Of a stretch of 7,768 nt of DNA, positions 1 through 6,043 are shown piece by piece. Both the position numbers and the translations under genes were made by a program. The notes beneath the pieces were generated by a model. The model was not told the DNA's origin, made no database searches, and worked only from the letters and a program-made list of their open reading frames with translations. This stretch comes from Bordetella parapertussis (GTDB lineage: Bacteria > Pseudomonadota > Gammaproteobacteria > Burkholderiales > Burkholderiaceae_C): NCBI GenBank assembly GCA_945878355.1, contig CAMCTC010000166.1, positions 1 to 7,768 on the forward strand, written 5' to 3'. Position 1 is the stretch's first letter, and every line of letters begins with the position of its first letter.

Positions 1-917
1 AGGCCGATCAGCACCCCGATCGGACGGCAGCCCACCTGCCCGTTGGCATCGATGTGGTCGGCGCGCGCGGCGTGGATCTGGCCCAGCGTCTCGCGCCAGC
101 GGTCGGGCGCCTCGTCGACTTGCACCATCAGGCAAGACAGCGGCCGGCCCGCGGTCTCGGCCATGCTGCGCATCAGCTCGAACTCGCCCGGACCGAAATC
201 GGAGTTGACCTCGATCACACCCTTGCCGGCGCGTTTCATCGCTTGCGCCAGCCCTTGCAACTCGGCGTGGTCGGCCGACAGCGTGGGCACTCGGCGACCG
301 TCGCCAGCGCGGTGCTTGTTGGTCCTGGAGCTGGTAAAGCCCAGCGCGCCCTGGTTCAAGGCCTCTTCGAGCATCGATCCCATGTGCTCGATCTCGGTTG
401 CGCTTGGCCGCTCGCGATGGTTGGCGCCGCGGTCACCCATCGCATACAGGCGAAGCGCTGCGTGCGGCACTTGTGTGCCCACATCCATGATCCGCGGCAT
501 CGCTGCGATGCTGTCCATGAACTGCGGAAAGGTCTCCCAGTCAAACTTCACGCCTTCGCTCAGCACGATCTCCGGGATGTCCTCAACGCCCTGCATCAAG
601 TTGATCAGGTAGGGCACTGCACCCGGGCGAACCGGCGCGAAGCCGACGCCGCAGTTGCCGAACACAGCGGTCGTCACACCGTGCCACGACGAAGGTGTCA
701 GGAACGGATCCCAGGTGGCTTGCCCGTCGTAATGGGTGTGGATGTCGACGAAGCCGGGGGTCACCAGCAGACCTCGCGCGTCAATCTCGCGCCGGCCTGG
801 GCCTGCGTGTTCGGTCACTGCGGTGATCAAGCCTGCGTCTACCGCCACGTCAGCGACCCGGCGCGTCGCGCCCGTGCCGTCGACCACCGTACCGCCTCTG
901 ATGACTAGATCATGCAT
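1..917 (-). CDS. Amidohydrolase, N-acyl-D-amino-acid deacylase type (partial, N-terminal half)
   Basis: The frame opens at ATG 915-917 and stays open to the left edge, giving about 305 residues; relatives I recall are roughly 480-570 residues, so the C-terminal part lies outside. Seen: an N-terminal beta segment (HDLVIRGGTVVDGTG, residues 2-16), the metal-binding HTHYDGQ motif with His60 and His62, then GNCGVGFAP with Cys89. The 27-residue spacing from the second His to this Cys matches the zinc-ligand pattern of D-aminoacylases in the amidohydrolase superfamily. GALGFTSSRT, near residue 190, is another family hallmark. Known for the family: zinc-dependent cytoplasmic hydrolysis of N-acyl-D-amino acids or related amides. 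The exact substrate is unknown, and the later His and Asp ligands cannot be checked here. A good Shine-Dalgarno precedes the start. It is divergent from the VOC gene, so the 918-1081 gap probably carries promoters for both directions. The start and superfamily are secure; the substrate class is tentative. Confidence 0.9.
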   Translation of the reverse strand, partial: MHDLVIRGGTVVDGTGATRRVADVAVDAGLITAVTEHAGPGRREIDARGLLVTPGFVDIHTHYDGQATWDPFLTPSSWHGVTTAVFGNCGVGFAPVRPGAVPYLINLMQGVEDIPEIVLSEGVKFDWETFPQFMDSIAAMPRIMDVGTQVPHAALRLYAMGDRGANHRERPSATEIEHMGSMLEEALNQGALGFTSSRTNKHRAGDGRRVPTLSADHAELQGLAQAMKRAGKGVIEVNSDFGPGEFELMRSMAETAGRPLSCLMVQVDEAPDRWRETLGQIHAARADHIDANGQVGCRPIGVLIG

Positions 918-923
918 GTTGTG

Positions 924-928
924 TCTCC
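924..928 (-). promoter_or_regulatory. Ribosome binding site of the amidohydrolase gene
   Basis: Read on the minus strand, GGAGA lies six bases before ATG 915-917. It supports this start; a second ATG at 911-913 is in another frame. Confidence 0.7.
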
Positions 929-1058
929 ATCGATGCTTTGCAAAAAGGGCGCGCGTTCGTGCTGCAGCCCGGCTTCGCGCTATCCTGCCTTGCGTTGGGC
1001 GAGATGTCCATGATCGCAATCCTCAGGTCGTTCGCTCTGGGATGCAGCGATCACGGCC

Positions 1059-1080
1059 GGCGCATCATTTAGCATGCGCC
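1059..1080. promoter_or_regulatory. Inverted repeat in divergent intergenic region, candidate operator
   Basis: GGCGCAT and ATGCGCC form perfect 7-base arms around an 8-base spacer. The repeat ends two bases before the VOC start codon, in the 164-base gap between divergent genes. As DNA it could be an operator for a regulator not encoded in the window. As RNA it would occlude the region where a ribosome binding site should be. Function is inferred from position only. Confidence 0.4.
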
Positions 1081-1081
1081 C

Positions 1082-1471
1082 ATGATCGGACAACTTGACC
1101 ACCTGGTCCTGACCACCACCGACGAAGTCGCCTGCCTGGACTTCTACACCCGGGTGCTGGGCATGACGCTGGAAAATTACCAGACCGCCACCGGCTTGCC
1201 GCGCAAGGCCTTGAAGTACGGCCAGCAGAAGATCAACCTGCACTTGAAGGGTTTCGAATACGAACCGCGTGCCCATTTGCCGGTGCCTGGTGCACTTGAC
1301 CTGTGCTTTATTGCGAGCATGCCGCTGCAGCAGGTGATCGAGCATCTGGCGCGCGAGCACTGGCCCATCATCGTCGGCCCGGTGCTGCGAACCGGCGCGA
1401 CGCAGCAGATCCGGTCGGTCTATGTGCGTGACCCGGACCTGAACTTGATCGAGATCGCCGAGCTCTGTTGA
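1082..1471 (+). CDS. VOC family protein (glyoxalase/bleomycin-resistance fold)
   Basis: This 129-residue protein has the size of a single VOC (vicinal oxygen chelate) module. Seen: N-terminal QLDHLVLT with His7; FYTRVLGM (residues 21-28), the usual first helix; QKINLH (residues 49-54) ending in His54; and a C-terminal SVYVRDPDLNLIEI with Glu124. His7, His54 and Glu124 sit where metal ligands occur in VOC enzymes. The usual RDPDGN turn reads RDPDLN here. Known family members include glyoxalases, ring-cleaving dioxygenases, epimerases and resistance proteins, so the reaction cannot be assigned. It is probably cytoplasmic, with no signal peptide or membrane segment. The ATG at 1082 is the only sensible start, but no clear Shine-Dalgarno precedes it; a perfect inverted repeat lies there instead. 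The alpha/beta hydrolase begins 63 bases downstream on the same strand, so the two may be co-transcribed. Confidence 0.88.
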   Translation: MIGQLDHLVLTTTDEVACLDFYTRVLGMTLENYQTATGLPRKALKYGQQKINLHLKGFEYEPRAHLPVPGALDLCFIASMPLQQVIEHLAREHWPIIVGPVLRTGATQQIRSVYVRDPDLNLIEIAELC

Positions 1472-1524
1472 GCCGGCGCCGCGGCCGCCGAAGCCCGTGC
1501 TTCGACCCTTCACGACCTTGACCT

Positions 1525-1528
1525 AGGA
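1525..1528 (+). promoter_or_regulatory. Ribosome binding site supporting a GTG start
   Basis: AGGA lies six bases before GTG 1535-1537 and supports that GTG as the start of the alpha/beta hydrolase. Confidence 0.6.
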
Positions 1529-1534
1529 CGCCGC

Positions 1535-2431
1535 GTGACCGATCCCTTGTGCCGCCATGCCAGCAGCTCGGCGCTGGACATAGCCTACGAGACAGCGGGT
1601 GATTCGCAGGGCGACGCGGTGCTGCTCTTGCACGGGTTTCCGTACGATGTGCGGGCCTACGACGAGGCTTCGCAGCTGCTCGCCGCGGCCGGCTGCCGCG
1701 TGATACGGCCTTATCTTCGAGGCTTTGGGCCCACACGTTTCCGCTCGACCGACACGATGCGCTCGGGTCAGCAGGCTGCGATTGCGCACGATGCGCTCGA
1801 CCTGCTCGACGCGCTGGGCATAGACCGGGCGCTGGTCGCGGGCTACGACTGGGGCGGCCGGGCGGCCTGCATCCTGGCCGCGCTCTGGCCCGAGCGCGTC
1901 GCCGGGCTGGTGAGCTGTGGTGGCTACGCGATACAAGACATCGCCGCCGCGATGCGCCCGCTGCCGCCGCCCGCCGAGCACGCGCTGTGGTACCAGTACT
2001 ACTTCCATGGCGAGCGTGGGCGCGCCGGACTTGCTGCCCACCGACGTGAATTTTGCAAGCTGCTGTGGAGGCAGTGGTCGCCTGGCTGGCAGTTTGACGC
2101 CCAGGTCTACGACCAGACCGCGCAGTCCTTCGACAACCCCGATTTCGTCGAGGTGGTGATCCACTCCTACCGCCACCGCTACGGCCTGGTCGCGGGCGAT
2201 CCCTTGTACGAGGGTACCGAGCGCAGGCTGGCTGCGCGGCCGGCGATCGCGGTGCCGACGGTGGCCTTGTTCGGCGGCGCGAGCGGCTTCAGCCTGCCCG
2301 CCGATCTGCAAGCGCAATCCCGATTTTTCAGCGCCGGCTTCAGGTCCGAGGTCGTCGCCTCGGCAGGCCACAACCTGCCGCAGGAAGCGCCTCAGGCTTT
2401 CGTCGAGGCGCTGTTGTCGCTGCGTCGCTGA
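1535..2431 (+). CDS. Alpha/beta hydrolase, epoxide-hydrolase/dehalogenase-like (Asp nucleophile)
   Basis: The protein has 298 residues, full length for an alpha/beta hydrolase with a cap domain, and starts at GTG. Seen: the oxyanion-hole motif HGFP (33-36); the nucleophile elbow GYDWGG (103-108) with Asp105 rather than Ser, as in epoxide hydrolases and haloalkane dehalogenases; a cap region with WYQYYF (152-157), whose tyrosines could polarise the substrate; HSYRHRYG (210-217); and AGHNLPQE (277-284) with the catalytic His279. An Asp nucleophile implies a covalent ester intermediate hydrolysed by His-activated water. Odd: after VPTVALFG (240-247) the sequence reads GASG, where relatives I recall have an acidic residue; Ser250 occupies that place, and the nearest acid is Asp257. 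It is soluble, with no signal peptide. It follows the VOC gene by 63 bases and converges on the TRAP permease with 28 bases between stops. The substrate is not predictable. Confidence 0.88.
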   Translation: MTDPLCRHASSSALDIAYETAGDSQGDAVLLLHGFPYDVRAYDEASQLLAAAGCRVIRPYLRGFGPTRFRSTDTMRSGQQAAIAHDALDLLDALGIDRALVAGYDWGGRAACILAALWPERVAGLVSCGGYAIQDIAAAMRPLPPPAEHALWYQYYFHGERGRAGLAAHRREFCKLLWRQWSPGWQFDAQVYDQTAQSFDNPDFVEVVIHSYRHRYGLVAGDPLYEGTERRLAARPAIAVPTVALFGGASGFSLPADLQAQSRFFSAGFRSEVVASAGHNLPQEAPQAFVEALLSLRR

Positions 2432-2442
2432 TCAGCAGCCGG

Positions 2443-2452
2443 CCGGGCCCGG
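2443..2452. repeat. Perfect 10-base palindrome between convergent genes
   Basis: CCGGGCCCGG lies inside the 28-base gap between the stop codons of the alpha/beta hydrolase and the TRAP permease. No T-run follows on either strand, so it is not a classical intrinsic terminator. It could slow polymerase or simply reflect high GC. Confidence 0.3.
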
Positions 2453-2459
2453 GCGCAAG

Positions 2460-4469
2460 CTAGCCGGCCAGCGCCCGCTGGCGCATCAGCCACTTGGCGA
2501 TCCCCAGCGCCGGCAACAGAATGGCCGCACCGGTCAACGCCATCTGCAGGCTCGATATCGGCATGATGCCCCCGCCCGGCGTGGCGAGCACGATGCCACC
2601 GAGCATCAGCCCGATGCGCAGCGGCCACTGCATCGCACCGGTGCGCCGCAGGTCGCCGATCAGCAGCTGGTAGCCCTGGATGCCACCGCAGATGAAGACG
2701 ATGCCCACGCCTGCCGCCAAGGTCAGGTAGATCGCCTCGACCCAGGAGCCTTGCAACACCAGCGCCGGGTTCATCACGAAGAAGAACGGCAGAAAGTAGA
2801 TGATCGAGCCGACTCGCATCGATTCCCAGCCGGTCTTCATCGGCGGTGAGCCGGCAATGCCGGCCGCGGCGAACGATGCGATCGCCACCGGTGGCGTGAT
2901 CGCCGACAGCATGCCCCAGTAGAAGATGAACATGTGAACGGCCATCTTGTTCAGACCGGCTTTTTCGAGCGCCGGACCGACCAGGATCGCCAGGAAGATG
3001 TAGCAGGCCGTGGTGGTCAGGCCCAGACCCAGTACCAGGCTGGTCACCGCAGTCATTGCGAGCAGCAGCAGCACGTTGTTGCCGGCCATCAGCAGCAGGT
3101 CGTTGGCCAGGCTGGAGATCACCCCGGTCACCGAGAACGCACCGATCAGCAAGCCGCAGCCCGCGAGGATGCCGGCCAGCTCGACGAAAGTCCGGCCGTT
3201 GACTTCGAGAAATTTCTGCAGCGTCTGCCAGTTCCACTTCTCGCTGTTGAACAGCTGGTTGAGCGCCAGCAGCAGCAAGGTGGCCCAGAACGGCGCATGG
3301 CTTTCGCGCTTCATCACCAGCAGCATGTAGACCAGCAGCACGATCACGAACACGTAGTACCAGCCTTCGCGAAACGTCCGGCTCAGGCTGGGCAGTTCTG
3401 CGCGCGGCAGGCCTTCCAGGCCGTGGCGTGCGGCGTAGGCGTCGACCTGCATGAACAGGCCGAAGTAGTAGAGCAGCGCCGGGATCACCGCAGCCGCGGC
3501 GACCTCGGCGTAGCTGACGCCGAGAAACTGGGCGATCACGAAAGCCGTCGCGCCCATCACCGGCGGCGCGAGCACCGCGCCGGTGGACGCGCAAGCCTCG
3601 ATCGCCGCGGCGTAGGACGCGCGAAAACCGGTTCGCTTCATCACCGGGATCGTCATCGTGCCGGCTGTCAGCACGTTCGAGACGATAGACCCTGACATCA
3701 TGCCCAGCATCGCGCTGGCGAAGATGCACACCTTGGCCGCACCGCCGCGGAAGGTGCCGCACAGCGCGAACGACAGGTTGATGAAGAACTTGCCGGCCCC
3801 GGTCATCATCAGCGCGGTGCCGAACACCAGAAAGCCGATCACGGTCTCGGCAAAAGCCTGCAGCGGAATGCCCAGCAGGCTCTCGGTCGACAGCATGTGG
3901 TAGGCGCTGGCCTGCGCCGGCGTCGACTGGCTGCCCTTGAGCGGTCCGAGCCAGGACGAGTCGGCGAACATCGGGTACAGCGTGAACGGCAGTATCGACA
4001 GCACCAGTCCCCAGCCGCCGGTGCGCCGCAGCCCCTCCATCAGCAGGCCCCACATCAGAAATCCCAGCCAGACCAGTGTCTCGGGTGCGCCGCCAAACTC
4101 CCATCCCAGTTCCGCGGCCTTGCGGATGTTGGCGATGAAGTACATCGACACCAGTGCGGTGGCGACGAACAGCAGCAGGTCGTACCAAGGCACGCGATCG
4201 ATCGGGGCGCGCTCGCTGGACGGAAAGACGACGAACACGAAGGGCAGCGTGATCAGGATCAGCGCGTAGTAGTACTCGGTGTTGAGCGGCGTGAAACCGA
4301 CAAAGAACTTGAGCGTGAACTGCTGGTTCACGCACAGGAAGATCGTTAGCGCGGCGCTGGCGATCAGCAGCCAACGCCAGGCGCCCGACAGCGAGCGCAC
4401 GCGGGTGACCTCAGCGTCCTGCGGCGCGTTGTGCGGGTCGCCAAAAGGCATCGCGACAGGATCAGCCAT
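2460..4469 (-). CDS. TRAP transporter fused permease (DctQ-DctM type)
   Basis: An integral inner-membrane protein of 669 residues from ATG 4467-4469. An in-frame TTG at 4473-4475 would add two residues, but ATG is preferred. The length is usual for fused small-plus-large TRAP permeases that pair with TAXI binding proteins. Seen: a short hydrophilic N-terminus; hydrophobic segments at about residues 31-45, 66-83, 97-113 and 133-166 forming the DctQ-like part; then a DctM-like domain. Conserved permease signatures are SGSIVSNVLTAGTMTIP (259-275), EACASTGAVLAPPVMG (291-306), GLGLTTTACY (481-490) and MLSAITPPVA (520-529). The near-symmetric pair of PP-containing loops marks the two halves of the transport domain. 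Known role: cation-driven secondary uptake of small organic solutes, mostly carboxylates, delivered by the periplasmic binding protein. It follows that gene by 86 bases on the same strand and is presumably its operon partner. The substrate is unknown. Confidence 0.95.
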   Translation of the reverse strand: MADPVAMPFGDPHNAPQDAEVTRVRSLSGAWRWLLIASAALTIFLCVNQQFTLKFFVGFTPLNTEYYYALILITLPFVFVVFPSSERAPIDRVPWYDLLLFVATALVSMYFIANIRKAAELGWEFGGAPETLVWLGFLMWGLLMEGLRRTGGWGLVLSILPFTLYPMFADSSWLGPLKGSQSTPAQASAYHMLSTESLLGIPLQAFAETVIGFLVFGTALMMTGAGKFFINLSFALCGTFRGGAAKVCIFASAMLGMMSGSIVSNVLTAGTMTIPVMKRTGFRASYAAAIEACASTGAVLAPPVMGATAFVIAQFLGVSYAEVAAAAVIPALLYYFGLFMQVDAYAARHGLEGLPRAELPSLSRTFREGWYYVFVIVLLVYMLLVMKRESHAPFWATLLLLALNQLFNSEKWNWQTLQKFLEVNGRTFVELAGILAGCGLLIGAFSVTGVISSLANDLLLMAGNNVLLLLAMTAVTSLVLGLGLTTTACYIFLAILVGPALEKAGLNKMAVHMFIFYWGMLSAITPPVAIASFAAAGIAGSPPMKTGWESMRVGSIIYFLPFFFVMNPALVLQGSWVEAIYLTLAAGVGIVFICGGIQGYQLLIGDLRRTGAMQWPLRIGLMLGGIVLATPGGGIMPISSLQMALTGAAILLPALGIAKWLMRQRALAG

Positions 4470-4555
4470 GGGCAAGCCCCGCCGCTTGACGCTGCCAGAG
4501 GCGCGCCGGCCATGCCTTGATTGGAAATCGCTTCATATCGGTCGCGTGCCTCGGC

Positions 4556-5701
4556 TTATTGGTGCAGCACTTCCATGCCGGCTTTCGTCAGCGCCGCTGC
4601 CCGCGCCTTCATCCACGCGGCGCGGAACTGGTCGCGGTCGTCCGGTGGGCTGGTCTTCATGAAGTCGGTCCAGGCCGTACCCAGCGTGGCCTGGCGGCGC
4701 AGCAGCGCCTCGTTGTGCTTTTGCGCCGCATCGGTCCAGATCTTGGCCTCGGTGAGCGCGCGCACGGTGCCGGCGTGGTAGGGCATCGTCCACTGCAGGT
4801 TCTGGCGCTTGCCCTCCAAGCCGTCGACGCCGACGACGGTGTCCTTGTAGTCGTCGTAATGGCTCAGCATCGCGGTGGCCAGCGCGTGGATCGTCGTCGC
4901 GTCCTGCGTGCCGTAGGCCATGAAGATCGGGTAGGGATAGACCGAGGTCTCGATGGTCTGGCCCTTCGCATAGCCCGCGCCGCAGGTCGACTTGTGGGGG
5001 TAGAAGTAAGGCGCGACCTTTTGCAGCCGAGCCCAGCCGGCTTTGTCCGAGGCGGGCATCGGCACCCAGGTGATACCACGTGGCGAGCTCTCGATCTCCT
5101 TGGTCAGGCCGGAGATCGTCGACGCGAAGAACAGGTCGATCTCGTTGTTGACGACGCCCTTCATCATCGCGCCGTAGCTGGCGAACTCGACCATCTTGAC
5201 CTCGTTGGGCGTCCAGCCGCCGAATGCGATCAGCGCCAGCACGCTCTGGTTGATCGCCGGTGAGCCGACGACGAAGCCGGCGCGCTTGCCCTTGAGGTCG
5301 GCCGCTGTCTTGATGCCCACATCACCTGCTGCACCCAGTGACTGCCCGCTGCAGGTCGACGACGCGAGGATCAGATGCAGGGGCTGGGGGCCCCATTCCT
5401 TGACCGCGAACTCCAACACGCCTTCCTGCGCGAAGTAGGTGCCGATGCCCATCGCCGAGGCCTGTGCGCGGCCCGCCTTGAGCGGCGCGAGCCGCGCGAC
5501 ATCGTTGCCCGCGGGCAGTACCCGCAGGTCGGTGCCGTAGCGCTTCTTGAGCATTTGCCCGACGGCCACGGCCTGGTTGAAGCCGTTGGAGCCGGTCTCG
5601 TAGGCGGTGACGGTCAGCGTTGCAGGCAGCTTGACCTCCTGTGCGGCAGCAGCCCCTGCAAAAAGTGCAGCCAGCGTCGCGGCGATCGTTTTGAACGACA
5701 T
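4556..5701 (-). CDS. TAXI family TRAP transporter solute-binding protein
   Basis: A periplasmic substrate-binding protein of 381 residues, first gene of the transporter operon. The start at ATG 5699-5701 is chosen because an AGAGGA site lies 8 bases upstream and the protein then begins directly with a Sec signal peptide: MSFK, a hydrophobic Ala-rich core, and AAAA before Gln21, with likely cleavage after Ala20. An in-frame ATG 51 bases further upstream would put a charged extension before the signal peptide. There is no lipobox. Seen in the mature part: TVTAYETGSNGFNQAVA (30-46), the typical TAXI ligand-binding opening; NDVARLAPLKAGRAQASAMG (66-85); DLKGKRAGFVVGSPA (135-149); and an aromatic-rich C-terminal lobe. 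Two cysteines, Cys117 and Cys240, could form a disulfide after export. Known role: binds a small organic ligand (glutamate-like, dicarboxylate or other) and passes it to the fused permease encoded next. The ligand cannot be named. Confidence 0.95.
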   Translation of the reverse strand: MSFKTIAATLAALFAGAAAAQEVKLPATLTVTAYETGSNGFNQAVAVGQMLKKRYGTDLRVLPAGNDVARLAPLKAGRAQASAMGIGTYFAQEGVLEFAVKEWGPQPLHLILASSTCSGQSLGAAGDVGIKTAADLKGKRAGFVVGSPAINQSVLALIAFGGWTPNEVKMVEFASYGAMMKGVVNNEIDLFFASTISGLTKEIESSPRGITWVPMPASDKAGWARLQKVAPYFYPHKSTCGAGYAKGQTIETSVYPYPIFMAYGTQDATTIHALATAMLSHYDDYKDTVVGVDGLEGKRQNLQWTMPYHAGTVRALTEAKIWTDAAQKHNEALLRRQATLGTAWTDFMKTSPPDDRDQFRAAWMKARAAALTKAGMEVLHQ

Positions 5702-5709
5702 CTTGTGTT

Positions 5710-5715
5710 TCCTCT
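5710..5715 (-). promoter_or_regulatory. Ribosome binding site of the TAXI binding-protein gene
   Basis: On the minus strand AGAGGA stands 8 bases before ATG 5699-5701. It decides between this start and the in-frame ATG 51 bases upstream, in favour of the former. Confidence 0.75.
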
Positions 5716-5733
5716 GTTTTGATGGATGGGCTT

Positions 5734-5774
5734 GCGTGGCGGATGGCGTCACGCATTGGTCAGCATCGGGCTGA
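5734..5774 (-). other. Two small hairpins in the presumed leader of the TAXI gene
   Basis: TCAGC/GCTGA arms (5760-5764 and 5770-5774) enclose a 5-base loop. GCGTG/CACGC arms (5734-5738 and 5750-5754) can extend past one mismatch by two more pairs. Both lie between the large stem at 5783-5853 and the start codon. Each alone is short enough to arise by chance in GC-rich DNA. Confidence 0.3.
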
Positions 5775-5782
5775 AACTCTTG

Positions 5783-5853
5783 ACCGAGGTCGCGCCGGCA
5801 GGCCAGCGCCCATCTCGGGTGAAATCTGCACCCGAAGCCGGCTCGACCTCGGT
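5783..5853 (-). promoter_or_regulatory. Nested long hairpin upstream of the TRAP operon, candidate cis-regulatory RNA
   Basis: The outer stem pairs 5783-5799 with 5837-5853: ten perfect pairs (ACCGAGGTCG with CGACCTCGGT), one mismatch, then six perfect pairs. Inside it a second stem pairs TCGGGTG (5815-5821) with CACCCGA (5829-5835) around a 7-base loop. The two stems are joined by a very asymmetric internal loop, 15 bases on one side and one on the other. In total 23 of 24 stem positions pair. It ends 81 bases upstream of the TAXI start codon, where a 5' leader is expected. There is no T-run after it, so it is not a plain terminator. A riboswitch-like leader, a protein operator or a small RNA are all possible. 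Strand is assigned from the downstream gene. Confidence 0.5.
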
Positions 5854-5860
5854 GCGACCC

Positions 5861-5896
5861 AAAAAGATCCCGCCGACATCATGCCAGCCATCGGGG
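5861..5896 (-). terminator. Possible intrinsic terminator of the TonB receptor gene
   Basis: Read on the minus strand, CCCCGA pairs with TCGG-GG with one bulged base around a 14-base loop, and TTTTT follows within four bases. It lies about 150 bases beyond the receptor stop codon. The short, bulged stem with a large loop makes this weak. If real, it separates the receptor transcript from the TRAP operon. Confidence 0.35.
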
Positions 5897-6043
5897 CTCG
5901 CTTAAAGGTGAAAACCCGGACTCCTGCGGCTGTTGGCTACTTTCCATTGGCGCGCCAGCACGAGGCTTTCGCCGGCCGTCGAAGCGCTTGCGCCAGGCGA
6001 TCGAGGTCGGGTCCCGGCCGGCGCGCTGGTGTCCCGGGTTCGA

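Larger units (their letters stand above)
5702..6043. other. 342-base intergenic region between TonB receptor and TRAP operon
   Basis: No convincing gene is seen here on either strand. From the receptor side it holds a 9-base inverted repeat (5970-5978 with 6015-6023), the palindromes TGGCGCGCCA (5948-5957) and AAGCGCTT (5982-5989), the possible terminator at 5861-5896, the nested hairpin at 5783-5853, two small hairpins, and the TAXI ribosome binding site. No promoter with recognisable -35 and -10 boxes could be assigned, though one for the TRAP operon is expected here. Confidence 0.6.

Noticed and set aside
54..908. A 284-codon plus-strand open frame opposite the amidohydrolase.
   Set aside because: The minus-strand frame reads through with zinc-ligand motifs and a good ribosome binding site; the plus-strand product has no recognisable features.
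1074..1085. A tiny ATG-CGC-CCA-TGA frame overlapping the VOC start by ATGA.
   Set aside because: Three codons with no ribosome binding site, lying inside the inverted repeat; most likely chance.
1489..1504. A perfect CGAAGC/GCTTCG hairpin with a 4-base loop between the VOC and alpha/beta hydrolase genes.
   Set aside because: No T-run follows and the stem is only six pairs, so it is not supported as a terminator; the genes may still be co-transcribed.
980..1513. A 177-codon minus-strand open frame opposite the VOC gene.
   Set aside because: The VOC frame has all family motifs; this is its antisense shadow.
2392..4374. A 660-codon open frame on the minus strand overlapping nearly the whole TRAP permease in another frame.
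   Set aside because: Its product is rich in Arg, Asp and Ala with no domain or membrane pattern. The permease frame carries clear family motifs; a long stop-free shadow frame is common in very GC-rich genes.
5905..5938. A plus-strand stretch (GGTGAAAACCCGGACTCCTG and following) resembling part of the cobalamin riboswitch core.
   Set aside because: The bases before GGTG cannot pair with CCCGG as the core hairpin requires, the rest of the fold is missing, and no plus-strand gene follows.
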